Assembly: GCA_003697015.1 (NCBI GenBank)
Contig: RFGL01000378.1
Coordinates: forward strand, 1-39,449
DNA length: 39,449 nt
From: Acidobacteriota bacterium
Lineage (GTDB): Bacteria; Acidobacteriota; Thermoanaerobaculia; Multivoradales; J023
Reading direction: 5' to 3'
In this document: positions 23,980-36,869 of the stretch, piece by piece
How the letters are laid out: each line of letters starts with the position of its first letter
How positions within the stretch are numbered: the stretch's first letter is position 1
Made by a program: the position numbers and the translations under genes
Notes under the pieces: model-generated
The model's input: only the letters and a program-made list of their open reading frames with translations
The model's database searches: none
Told to the model about the DNA's origin: nothing

Positions 23980-24708
23980 TCAAGAAGGGTCCCCGCCTGC
24001 CCCCTCCTCCGACCCGGCGCGGCGCACCAGGTGGTGGAGGTTGACGCCGTTGACCAGGGCGTGGGCGAGGATGGCGGGCAGGAGCGTGCCGCGCAGCTCG
24101 GTGAGGCCGGCGAAGACCAGGCCGGCGAGGAGGGCGAAGAGGGTCCAGAGGCGGAAGGAAGGGCCCGGCCCGGTGTGCATGAGAGCGAAGACCAGGGTGG
24201 CCCAGATCCAGCCGAAGCTGCCCTGAACCGCACCGCGGAAGAAAAGCTCCTCGGCGAATCCCGACAACAGGGCCATGGCCGCGGCTTCCGACGGCGTGAC
24301 GCCGCGCAGCAGGTCCTCGAGCTGGCGCTCGAGGTCGCGGGCACCGGGCAACAGCCGGCGGCCGCCGTGCCAGAGAAGGAGCAGGACGCCGCCGGCGCCG
24401 AGGCCCCAGGCGAGATCGCCGGCGATCCGGCCGCGGATGAGGAAGAGCTCGAGCGGGATGGTGCCGCGCGCCAGGCCGAGCCACAGCACGCCGCCGACGG
24501 CGAGCAGGAAGTAGAAGATCGCCGCGGTATTGAAGAACGCGCCGGGGGCGAGTTGCGGGCGGGCGGGCGGCGCCGGCGTCTCCACCGCGCCCTCCTCCGC
24601 CCGGTCCTCCGGCCCGCTCGGCCGGTCGGCGCCGCTGCCGGATCCGTCGCCGGCGGTGCGTTCGTCGCCGTCGTTGAGCTCCGGCGGCGCGGCGGGCGGA
24701 TCAGTCAT
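23980..24708 (-). CDS. CPBP family intramembrane metalloprotease
   Basis: A 242-residue membrane protein. The first 52 residues are a hydrophilic, Pro/Glu/Asp-rich, probably disordered cytoplasmic tail. About five or six hydrophobic segments follow. The protease motifs are EELFFR (Glu153, Glu154, Arg158), FALMH with His178 and LAHALVN near the end, as in the Abi/CAAX (CPBP) family. Known members process prenylated proteins, bacteriocin-related peptides or sigma-factor partners. Its ATG overlaps the transaldolase stop by eight bases. Given the RiPP-like peptide 18 kb away a link is conceivable, but the sequence does not show one. Confidence 0.88.
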   Translation of the reverse strand: MTDPPAAPPELNDGDERTAGDGSGSGADRPSGPEDRAEEGAVETPAPPARPQLAPGAFFNTAAIFYFLLAVGGVLWLGLARGTIPLELFLIRGRIAGDLAWGLGAGGVLLLLWHGGRRLLPGARDLERQLEDLLRGVTPSEAAAMALLSGFAEELFFRGAVQGSFGWIWATLVFALMHTGPGPSFRLWTLFALLAGLVFAGLTELRGTLLPAILAHALVNGVNLHHLVRRAGSEEGAGGDPS

Positions 24709-25357
24709 CGAATCCCTTGCCGGTGGCCCGCCAGTCGTCGAGGAAGGCCTCGAGGCCGCGGTCGGTCAGCGGGTGGCGGTAGAGTTTCTCCAGCACCTTG
24801 AACGGGATCGTGGCGACGTGGGCGCCGAGCAGGGCCGACTGGGCGACGTGCAGCGGATGGCGGATCGAGGCGACCAGCACCTCGGTGTCGAAGGCGTAAT
24901 TGTCGTAGATCGTCACCACCTGCTCGATCAGCTCCATGCCGTCCCAACCGACGTCGTCGACGCGGCCGACGAAGGGGGAGATGTAGGCCGCCCCCGCCTT
25001 GGCTGCGAGCAGGGCCTGATTGGCCGAGAAGCAGAGGGTGACGTTGGTCGGGATGCCCTCCGCCTTCAGGGTGCGCACGGCGCGCAGGCCGGCCGGGCTC
25101 AAGGGCACCTTGACCACCACGTTGTCGGCCAGGGCGGCGAGCTTGCGGGCTTCGGCGAGCATGCCCTCGTAGTCGGTTGCCAGCACCTCGCCGCTCACCG
25201 GCCCGTCGACCAGCTCGGCGATCTCCTTGACCGTCGGCAGGTAGGGCTTGCCCTGCTTGGCGATCAGGCTGGGGTTGGTGGTGATGCCGTCGACCATGCC
25301 CCACTCGAGGCCGGTCTCGATCTCCCGGACGTCGGCCGTGTCGAGAAAGAATCGCAT
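24701..25357 (-). CDS. Transaldolase / fructose-6-phosphate aldolase family protein
   Basis: A small (218 residues) single-domain class I aldolase of the TalC/FSA type, cytoplasmic. The Schiff-base Lys is Lys83 in [46 protein letters not shown] and SPFVGRVDD are the standard blocks. In non-oxidative pentose phosphate metabolism it would act as the transaldolase; the short type is common in bacteria without the long TalB. GGGAG lies four bases before ATG 25357. It is first of a two-gene unit with the CPBP gene. Confidence 0.94.
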   Translation of the reverse strand: MRFFLDTADVREIETGLEWGMVDGITTNPSLIAKQGKPYLPTVKEIAELVDGPVSGEVLATDYEGMLAEARKLAALADNVVVKVPLSPAGLRAVRTLKAEGIPTNVTLCFSANQALLAAKAGAAYISPFVGRVDDVGWDGMELIEQVVTIYDNYAFDTEVLVASIRHPLHVAQSALLGAHVATIPFKVLEKLYRHPLTDRGLEAFLDDWRATGKGFDD

Positions 25358-25436
25358 CGGTCTCCCTCTCCTTCCTGGTTTGGTTCGTTCCCGATCCCTC
25401 CGGTGAGTCTCGACGCTTGCAAGCCCCAGGCCAGAC

Positions 25437-25453
25437 GCCGCAACGACTGCGGC
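25437..25453 (-). terminator. Hairpin after gyrA (weak terminator candidate)
   Basis: A perfect stem GCCGCA/TGCGGC with a five-base loop, 14 bases past the gyrA stop. There is no T-run after it, so termination would probably need Rho or is only partial. Confidence 0.3.
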
Positions 25454-25466
25454 CGAGGCGGTGCGC

Positions 25467-28004
<2,538 letters not shown>

Positions 28005-28094
28005 CTACTCGTTCCTCTCGATCGCGCGCCGCGCAGCGGGCGGCTCGCCGGGCGGCCGGTCCCGGCGGGCGGCCGGCGCGGAGCGCGCGAACGC

Positions 28095-30737
<2,643 letters not shown>

Positions 30738-30770
30738 TCACACCCGCGAACGGGCGGATCGAACGGCCTC

Positions 30771-30800
30771 ATTGTACCAGCAAACCACCGCCGCTGGCAA
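30771..30800 (-). promoter_or_regulatory. gyrB promoter
   Basis: On the - strand TTGCCA (4 of 6) is followed 18 bases later by TACAAT (5 of 6), which also has an upstream TGG making it an extended -10. It leaves a leader of about 195 bases before the gyrB ATG. The rest of the 30570-30859 gap shows no gene. Confidence 0.6.
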
Positions 30801-30859
30801 ACCGGAGGCCTCGCGCTAGTGACTGAAAACAAACGAGATCGATTCTCCTTCCCCGACCC

Positions 30860-31927
30860 TTAGCGGGGCCGCACCCGACCGCCCTCGCAGGTCGAGCGCC
30901 GGTCGACGGCCAGCGGCTGCCAAACCGCCGGCCGGCTGGAGGTCGCGAGCAGCTGCTCGACGTCGTCGAAGGCCGGCCAGACCGCCGCCAGGCGGTCGGG
31001 GTCGAGCTCGCTGTCGACGTCGTCGAGGAGTACCAGAGGGGGGCGGCCGGCGGCGCTCTGCAGCCGGCTCTGGGCGGCGAGGAGCACCAGCCCCAGGGCC
31101 TTGCGCTCGCCGGCCGACGCCACCCGGCGCACGTCGCGGCCGCCCCACCGCACTTCCAGATCGTCGCGGTGGGGGCCGAGCAGGACCCGCTGCTGGCGGC
31201 GCTCGCGGTCGGCGATCGCCGCCAGCGCCTGCTCCACCGCCCCGGCGCCGCCGTCCACCGCCGGCGACGGGCGGTAGCGGAGGGTGATCGGCGGCACCGT
31301 CAGGCGGCAGCCTTCGAGCACCTCGGCGAGGGCCGACTGGAGCCGCTCGGCGTAGCGCCGGCGACGGGCGATGATCTCCGCCGCGGACGACGCCAGCAGC
31401 CGGTTCCACGCCGCCAGCTCGGCGGCGCCGGCGGTGCCCGCCAACAGCTGGCGCTTCCCGCGCAACGCCTGGCGGTAGCGCGCGCTCGAGACGATGGCGC
31501 CGGGTTCGAGGCCGAGCACCCCGCGATCGAGCAGCCGCCGGCGGGCGGCCGGGGCGCCGGCGAGCACCTCGGCATCGGCGGCCGTCCAGGCCAGCACCGG
31601 CAGCACCGCCAGGTGCTCCGCCAGGCTGCTGCGCTTGCCGTTGACCGACCGCCGGCTCCCGTCGTCGCGGCGCCAAGCGACCTCGAGTCCGACCCGCCAC
31701 TGCCCCTCGACCTCGCCGCGGACGACGAAGCCGTCCGCCCCGTGGCGGCAGCAGTCGGCGAGCTGGGGGGTGCGGAAGCTGCGGGTGGTGGCGAGGAGGT
31801 AGACCGCTTCCAGCAGGCTGGTCTTGCCGGCGCCGTTGGGGCCGAGGATCAGATGCCGGCCGCCGCCGGGGACGAAGCGCTGGGGCACCAGGTTTCGCAG
31901 GTCGCGGACCTCGATCTCCAGCAACAC
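30860..31927 (-). CDS. recF: DNA replication and repair protein RecF
   Basis: An SMC-like ATPase that loads RecA at gapped DNA, 355 residues. Walker A is GPNGAGKT at 29-36. The signature motif is ASAGERKALGLVLLAAQ, and Walker B is LVLLDDVDSELDPDR. The N-terminal MLLEIEVRDLRNL is typical of the family. It starts 15 bases after dnaN, as part of the dnaA-dnaN-recF order found near many bacterial origins. Confidence 0.95.
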   Translation of the reverse strand: MLLEIEVRDLRNLVPQRFVPGGGRHLILGPNGAGKTSLLEAVYLLATTRSFRTPQLADCCRHGADGFVVRGEVEGQWRVGLEVAWRRDDGSRRSVNGKRSSLAEHLAVLPVLAWTAADAEVLAGAPAARRRLLDRGVLGLEPGAIVSSARYRQALRGKRQLLAGTAGAAELAAWNRLLASSAAEIIARRRRYAERLQSALAEVLEGCRLTVPPITLRYRPSPAVDGGAGAVEQALAAIADRERRQQRVLLGPHRDDLEVRWGGRDVRRVASAGERKALGLVLLAAQSRLQSAAGRPPLVLLDDVDSELDPDRLAAVWPAFDDVEQLLATSSRPAVWQPLAVDRRSTCEGGRVRPR

Positions 31928-31942
31928 GTCAAGGCCGGGCGG

Positions 31943-33043
31943 CTAGATGCGGATCGGCATGATCACGCACAGATAGCGCCGGTCGTCGCCGTCCACCGGA
32001 TAGGCGACGCATTGCGAGTCCTCGTCCTTGAGCTCCAGCCGCACCGTATCGGTCTCGACGGCACCGAGGAAGTCCTTGAGGTAATCGGGGTTGAGGCCGA
32101 CCGACAGCTCCTCGCCCTGGTACTCGCAGGGCAGGTCCTCCCGCGCCTCGCCGAGGTCCGGGTTGGCGGCCGTGAGCTCCAGCTCGCCGTCGCGCAGGTT
32201 CAGGCGGATGGAGCGGGCGCGATCCCCGGTCAGCAGGCTGACGCGCTGGATGGCGGCGGCGAAGCTCTGCCGCGGCAGCACCACGTGTTTGTCGTTGTCG
32301 CGGGCGATCACCCGCTCGTAGTCCGGGAAGGTGCCTTCGAGCACCCGACAGATCAGCTGCCGGCGGCCGACGGTGAACGAGAGGTGGTGCTCGCCGCGGC
32401 GGAAGTGCAAGTCCGCTTCGTCCTCGAGGCGCAACAGCTCCTGCAGCGCCTTGCGCGGTACCAGGACGCTGTCGGCCGCCTCCAGCCCCTCGACCTCCGA
32501 CTCGACCAGGGCGAGGCGATGGCCGTCGGTCGCCACCAGGGTGAGGGCCCCCTCGCGTTGTTCGAGCAGCGCCCCGGCGAGCTGGAAGCGGGATTCTTCG
32601 CTCGATACGGCGAAGAAGACCTTGCCGACCATCTTCTTGAAGGTCGGGAACGCCACCTCGACGGCGCCGTCGGCTTCGAGGGAAGGCAGGGTCGGGAAGT
32701 CGTCCGCCGGCAGGCCGCGGATCTTGAAGCGCGACTTGCCGGCCGCGAGGCTGACGGTCTGTGTTTCCGAGTCCAGGCTGAGGGCGACGTCGTCGCCTTC
32801 GCAGGCGCGGACGATCTCGAGCAGCTTCTTGGCTTGAAGTGCGATCGCGCCTTCCTCCTCGACCTCGGCTTCGCACGACGAGGTGAGGGAGACCTCGAGA
32901 TCGGTGGCCGCGACTTCGAGGCGGTCGTCGATCGCCCGCAGCAAGAGATGGGAGAGGACGGGGATGGTCGAGCGCCGTTCGACGATGCCCTGCATCGGCA
33001 CCAGCTCCCGCAGCAGCTCGACGCGATTCAGTCGGATGTCCAT
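31943..33043 (-). CDS. dnaN: DNA polymerase III beta subunit (sliding clamp)
   Basis: The processivity clamp, 366 residues making three similar clamp domains. Recognisable parts are VERRSTIPVLSHLLL, KSRFKIRGLPADDFPTLP, ATDGHRLALVE, FPDYERVIA and the C-terminal VMPIRI-like IMPIRI. The frame stays open upstream, but ATG 33043 has AAGGAG nine bases before it and begins the family's usual MDIRLNRVELL. Part of the 352-base gap between its start and the dnaA stop is the DnaA-box cluster. Confidence 0.96.
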   Translation of the reverse strand: MDIRLNRVELLRELVPMQGIVERRSTIPVLSHLLLRAIDDRLEVAATDLEVSLTSSCEAEVEEEGAIALQAKKLLEIVRACEGDDVALSLDSETQTVSLAAGKSRFKIRGLPADDFPTLPSLEADGAVEVAFPTFKKMVGKVFFAVSSEESRFQLAGALLEQREGALTLVATDGHRLALVESEVEGLEAADSVLVPRKALQELLRLEDEADLHFRRGEHHLSFTVGRRQLICRVLEGTFPDYERVIARDNDKHVVLPRQSFAAAIQRVSLLTGDRARSIRLNLRDGELELTAANPDLGEAREDLPCEYQGEELSVGLNPDYLKDFLGAVETDTVRLELKDEDSQCVAYPVDGDDRRYLCVIMPIRI

Positions 33044-33141
33044 CGGATCGTACTCCTTCAGCTGAGCGAGGGCGAAACTATCACAGAGACGGAAGAGGAG
33101 GAGATTCCAGAGATCTGCTCGTCGGAGTCGTCGCCGTAGGG

Positions 33142-33374
33142 CCTGTGGACGGTGCGGAAAACCGCCCAGGCGCCGGCCCGGCGGCCTCCTGCGCCGGCCG
33201 CGGCTGTGGAGCGTCCTGTCGGCCGTCCTGTGGAAAGCCTGTGGACGGCTGCGGATGAACTGTGGAGAAATCGCCGCGGCGCGCCCCCGATCCTCTCCGG
33301 ACTGGGTTTTCCGCAGATCCTCCACAGGCTTGCGGGAGGATTTCCACAGGGTGGCGAACAGCGTTGTCCACAGG
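33142..33374. other. DnaA-box cluster in the dnaA-dnaN gap (candidate oriC part)
   Basis: At least eight DnaA-box-like 9-mers. On the - strand: 33142-33150, 33203-33211, 33227-33235, 33238-33246, 33259-33267. On the + strand: 33320-33328, 33342-33350, 33364-33372. They follow a local form TTCCACAGG / GTCCACAGG, and the best is TTGTCCACA at 33364 (one change from TTATCCACA). The five left boxes and three right boxes point toward each other. Two are 11 bases apart, one helical turn. Combined with the gene context this is strong evidence for an origin region. The coding frames open across it look like accidents. Confidence 0.8.
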
Positions 33375-33395
33375 CGTCAGGGACTCCGGCAGCAC

Positions 33396-34691
33396 CTACT
33401 CGAAGTGGTCGACGAAGCCCTGGATGGTGCGATCGAAGTCTTTGTCCTCGTGCCGCAGCTTCTCGATCTTGTCGACCGAGTAGATCACCGTCGAATGGTG
33501 CTTGTCGTTGAACTGGCGGCCGATGTCGGGGAAGGAGAGCTTGGTGAGCTTCTTACAGAGGTACATCGCCACCTGGCGCGGGAAGGCGATGTGCTTGGAG
33601 TTGGTGCGGCTCTTGATCTGGCTGACCTTGAGGCCGTAGTGCCGGGCGACGAACTTGATGATCTCCGGCGCCGTCACCCGGCTGCCGTCGGCCGGCAGGA
33701 TGTCGCGCAGGGTCTCCTTGGCCAGGGCCAGGGAGAGGGAACGCCCGGTGAGGGAGCCGAATGCGACCACCCGGTTGAGCAGCCCCTCGAGCTCGCGGAT
33801 GTTGGACTTCACCCGCTCGGCGATGAAGAGCGCGACGTCGTCGGGCAGCTCGATCCGGTCGAGCTCCGCCTTGCGCCGCAGGATGGCGATCTTGGTCTCC
33901 AGCTCCGGCGGTTGGATGTCGGCGATCAGCCCCCACTCGAAGCGGCTTCGCAGGCGCTCTTCGAGGGTCGGGATGTTGCGCGGCGAGGAGTCGGAGGTGA
34001 GGATGATCTGCTTCTGGCTGGTGTAGAGGGTGTTGAAGGTGTGGAAGAACTCCTCCTGGGTCCGCTCCTTGTTGGCGATGAATTGCACGTCGTCGATCAA
34101 CAGCACGTCGATCGTGCGGTAGCGATGACGGAAGGCCGGCATGCGGTCGAAGCGGATCGAGTTGATCAGCTCGTTGACGAATTGCTCCGCCGGGGTGTAG
34201 AGGATCCGCAAGCGGGGCTGGTTGAAGCTGATGTGATGGCCGATGGCCTGCATCAGGTGGGTCTTGCCGAGACCGACGCCGCCGTAGAGGAAGAGCGGGT
34301 TGTAGCTCGCCGAGGGGCCCTCCGCCACCGCCCGGGCGGCCGCATGGGCGAATTGGTTGGAGGTGCCGACGACGAAGGTGTCGAAGCTGAACCGCGGGTC
34401 GAAGGTCGACGACGGCATCTTGGCGTTGCGGCCGCGGCTCTGGCCGTTGCCCCCCTCGACGGTGAACAGGACCTCGAAGCCGCCGGCGTCGAGGGCTTCC
34501 AGGGCGCGGTCGAGGGCCGGCCGGTAGCTCTGCTCGAGGGTGTGGACGAAATTCTCGTCCGGCGCTGCCAGAACCAGCCGCCGGCCGTCCTCCGACGATA
34601 CCCGCAGGGGGGCGAACCAGGTCGCGAGCTCGTCGGGGTCGAGCTGGGTTTCGAGATGCTGCTTGATGAGAGGCCAGCGAGATTCACTCAT
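33396..34691 (-). CDS. dnaA: Chromosomal replication initiator DnaA
   Basis: The AAA+ origin-binding initiator, 431 residues. Domain I (1-75) has WFAPLRVSSEDG. Domain II is very short (about 79-97). Walker A is GGVGLGKTH at 137-145, Walker B is VLLIDDVQFI, and the box VII region LRSRFEWGLIADIQPPELETKIAIL is intact. The domain IV DNA-binding signature is PDIGRQFNDKHHSTVIYSVDK. I use ATG 34691 (MSESRWPLIK); a GTG at 34721 in frame lies inside a DnaA box and is rejected. Neither has a clear ribosome binding site. A promoter with the boxes downstream of it suggests autoregulation. Confidence 0.97.
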   Translation of the reverse strand: MSESRWPLIKQHLETQLDPDELATWFAPLRVSSEDGRRLVLAAPDENFVHTLEQSYRPALDRALEALDAGGFEVLFTVEGGNGQSRGRNAKMPSSTFDPRFSFDTFVVGTSNQFAHAAARAVAEGPSASYNPLFLYGGVGLGKTHLMQAIGHHISFNQPRLRILYTPAEQFVNELINSIRFDRMPAFRHRYRTIDVLLIDDVQFIANKERTQEEFFHTFNTLYTSQKQIILTSDSSPRNIPTLEERLRSRFEWGLIADIQPPELETKIAILRRKAELDRIELPDDVALFIAERVKSNIRELEGLLNRVVAFGSLTGRSLSLALAKETLRDILPADGSRVTAPEIIKFVARHYGLKVSQIKSRTNSKHIAFPRQVAMYLCKKLTKLSFPDIGRQFNDKHHSTVIYSVDKIEKLRHEDKDFDRTIQGFVDHFE

Positions 34692-34713
34692 CGGTCGATC
34701 CCAGGAGGGTTCT

Positions 34714-34745
34714 TTTTCCACAGCCTTTCCACAGCCTGTGGAAAA
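34714..34745. other. Second DnaA-box cluster upstream of dnaA
   Basis: Three boxes in 32 bases: TTTTCCACA at 34714-34722, CTTTCCACA at 34725-34733 and an inverted TGTGGAAAA at 34737-34745. They lie between the dnaA promoter and its start, so DnaA could block its own transcription. They may also be the second half of a bipartite origin. Confidence 0.75.
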
Positions 34746-35256
34746 TCAAATCAACACCGGTAGTGCTCTGGAACCGACGCGTCTGGAAGCAGAGCGGAGG
34801 TCGCACATCATAGCACAGAGCGACGCCGGGTTGGGCGTCGGATCGTGGCACCGGCCGAAAATTTTCTGGCATCGAATTTGCTAGTAGCAATGCCAACGTA
34901 CGTACCAATGGGGGACGGTTCAAGTACCTGAGTTTGCATCCTGCCATAACTGCCGAGATCTGAGGATCTCAAACCCGACTCATCCAATCCCCTCGAAACA
35001 GGGGTAAACCACCGATAACCACCAAACGACTGGACCTCCCCCGGTACAGATCCTTTCGTATCGATTCAACCTTCCGGTCCACATTTCGGCTGGCGACGGC
35101 AGCGCGGCGTCCTCGCCCGCGTATCGCCGGCGTTGCGCCTGGAAACCGCGGGTGCCAGCACGGGCCGAGAAAGCACCTGACAATTATCGTCACCCGGGCT
35201 GAAAAAAAATCGCCGATAGGCCTTCTCAGCAAGAATCGGGCCAAGCGCGCGAGCGC
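34746..35256. other. AT-richer gap upstream of dnaA with several inverted repeats, no gene
   Basis: About 510 bases, visibly richer in A and T than the rest of the window. It holds TTGCT-AGT-AGCAA (34878-34890), ACGTACGT (34896-34903), GAGATC-TGAG-GATCTC (34955-34970), CCCCT-CGAAAC-AGGGG and a tandem AACCACC. Eight As lie near 35205. Short frames here show no protein-like pattern. The likely uses are the dnaA promoter, DNA unwinding, and a REP-like insertion discussed in the findings. Confidence 0.5.
34807..34815 (-). promoter_or_regulatory. dnaA: Extended -10 promoter of dnaA
   Basis: On the - strand TGC followed by TATGAT (5 of 6 to TATAAT). The start would be near 34800, giving a leader of about 108 bases that contains three DnaA boxes. 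No clear -35. Confidence 0.6.
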
Positions 35257-36249
35257 TCAATCCGGAAGTTTCAACGACTCGCCGGAGCCGGCGTCGAAGA
35301 TGTACCAGCCGATCAGCTTGTCGTCGATCTCCCGCAGGCGTTTGGCGACCAGATCGCAGAGCAGGCGCAACAGGCTGATCGACGACACCTTCTGGATGTC
35401 GAGGATGGTCTCCAGCACCTCGCGCGAGATCGACAGCACCACCGCCCCGTCCTCGTGGGCCTTGGCGTCGGCCGAGCGCGGCTGCTGGTCGATCAGGGCC
35501 ATCTCGCCGAAGTAGTCGCCGCGTTCGAGGATCGCCAGGGCCTCTTCGCCGGCGCCGGCGATCTGCTTGCTGATCATCACCTTGCCTTCGAGCACGACGT
35601 ACATGCGGTCGCCTTCCTGGCCCTCGCGGAAGAGCACCTCGCCGCCGGCCAGCCGCTGCTCCTGGGAGAGGCTGGCGAGGAGATTGATCTCCAATCGGCT
35701 CAGCTTCTGCTCGCGGAAGAGGTTGCGCTTGGCGTCGACGCCGACGTGGATGTTGGCCTGGCGGGTGCTCTCCGGGCCTCTCGCCGGCGGCGTGCCGCCG
35801 CTCTTGGAGAAGAAGCGCGCCAGGGTCTCGTTGGTGCTGCGCAGCTTGCCCGACAGGCTCTTCCAGAAGGCCCAGTAGAGCGCCATGGTGAAGCGCTTGT
35901 CGCGCTCCAAGGCGGCGCGGATCGCCGGCACGCTCAGGGGGAAGAGGACGCTCGGGTCGACCACCACGCCGGCGCCGGAGCGCGGGTTGCCGTCGATGAA
36001 GCTGCTCTCGCCGAACATCTCGCCGTTCCTGAGGTCGGCGAGAGCGTACTCGCCGTAGGGCGTGCGGCGCTGGATGCGCACCAGGCCGGTATCGATCAGG
36101 TACGCGTCCCGGCTCTCCTCGCCTTCTTCGAAGATGGTGGCACCGGGCGGAAAACGCATCCGCGTCGTGCAGCTCGCCAGGGTTGCGATCTGCTCGTCGG
36201 TGAAGTGCGACAGCACCTCGAATTGGCGCAGGCGATCGGCGATCTCCAC
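35257..36249 (-). CDS. Protein with two cyclic nucleotide-binding domains, no output domain
   Basis: A 330-residue protein with two CNB (cNMP-binding) domains and no helix-turn-helix. The first (about 8-125) has its phosphate-binding cassette as FGESSFIDGNPRSGA. The second (about 190-305) has FGEMALIDQQPRSADA. Both keep the Gly, Glu and Arg needed to hold the cyclic phosphate. A Pro/Gly linker (145-165) joins them. Such tandem proteins may act by binding a partner or by dimerising, and no partner is obvious. The start is GTG 36249. A TAGAAT -10 lies only nine bases upstream (36259-36264), hence little or no leader. It is next to the dnaA upstream region. Confidence 0.88.
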   Translation of the reverse strand: MEIADRLRQFEVLSHFTDEQIATLASCTTRMRFPPGATIFEEGEESRDAYLIDTGLVRIQRRTPYGEYALADLRNGEMFGESSFIDGNPRSGAGVVVDPSVLFPLSVPAIRAALERDKRFTMALYWAFWKSLSGKLRSTNETLARFFSKSGGTPPARGPESTRQANIHVGVDAKRNLFREQKLSRLEINLLASLSQEQRLAGGEVLFREGQEGDRMYVVLEGKVMISKQIAGAGEEALAILERGDYFGEMALIDQQPRSADAKAHEDGAVVLSISREVLETILDIQKVSSISLLRLLCDLVAKRLREIDDKLIGWYIFDAGSGESLKLPD

Positions 36250-36258
36250 GGGATCTCG

Positions 36259-36264
36259 ATTCTA
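36259..36264 (-). promoter_or_regulatory. -10 element of the cyclic nucleotide-binding gene
   Basis: TAGAAT on the - strand, nine bases before the GTG start. The message would begin within a few bases of the start codon. The overlapping TATAGA is an alternative hexamer. Confidence 0.45.
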
Positions 36265-36278
36265 TACCGGGCGGCGCC

Positions 36279-36857
36279 CTAAAGCAGCTCGAGCTGGGCC
36301 GGGCGCAGGCGACTCCACGCGGCCTCCTCGACCGCCGCCAACCAGGCGTCGCGGTCGTCCCCCTCGAGGCTCAGGACGCTCAGCCCGCGGCGGGCGATCT
36401 CCTTCTCCAGCCGTTCCTCGACGGCGTTCTGGAATGCCGGGTCGGTGGAGCGCAGGCCGTCGGAGCGCGGTCCGTCGAGGATCGGCACGTGGACCAGCAG
36501 GTCGTAGGTCGCCATCCAGGCGTCGACCAGGGCCTCGAGGGCGGGTTGGCGGCCGGCGGCGAGCAGCAGGTAGACGTAATTGTCGAGCACGCTGCGATCG
36601 CAGATCACCATCTCGTGGCGGTCGGCGGCGAGCAGCTCGTCGGCGATCTGGGTGTGGAGGATCCACGACTGGGCGGCACAGGTGGTGCCGCGGTTGATCG
36701 GCAGCGGGCAGCGCCGGGCCACTTCGTCGACCACCTCGAGGGATACGTCGCGCGCCTTCAGCCGCGCCGCGAGGCCGTAGCACAGGGTCGTCTTGCCCAC
36801 CCCGTGACTGCCGATGAAGGCCAGCTTGAAGGCGCGCTCGTCGGTACGGCTCATCAT
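36279..36857 (-). CDS. P-loop kinase-like ATPase (NadR/AAA_28 type)
   Basis: A 192-residue P-loop protein. Walker A is GSHGVGKTT at 16-24. A Asp in VVDEVARRCPLPIN and CDRSVLDNYVY are typical of the NadR-like kinase and AAA_28 group, in which the protein phosphorylates a small nucleotide or nucleoside. The C-terminus ends in LRPAQLELL. It follows the aminotransferase by 12 bases on the same strand, so it may be in one transcript with recR and the aminotransferase. The substrate is unknown; nicotinamide riboside is one candidate from the family. Confidence 0.78.
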   Translation of the reverse strand: MMSRTDERAFKLAFIGSHGVGKTTLCYGLAARLKARDVSLEVVDEVARRCPLPINRGTTCAAQSWILHTQIADELLAADRHEMVICDRSVLDNYVYLLLAAGRQPALEALVDAWMATYDLLVHVPILDGPRSDGLRSTDPAFQNAVEERLEKEIARRGLSVLSLEGDDRDAWLAAVEEAAWSRLRPAQLELL

Positions 36858-36869
36858 GCTCCTCAGATC

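Noticed and set aside
33396-33511. Coding frames crossing the dnaA-dnaN gap
   Set aside because: The frames open here overlap DnaA boxes and have no start signal. The gap is better explained as origin DNA.
34692-34721. GTG at 34721 as the start of dnaA
   Set aside because: It would add ten residues without conservation, and the GTG is part of a TTTTCCACA DnaA box. ATG 34691 starts the normal domain I.
34969-35244. Short - strand frames in the gap upstream of dnaA
   Set aside because: No ribosome binding site, no protein-like composition, and several frames overlap equally. I treat the region as noncoding.
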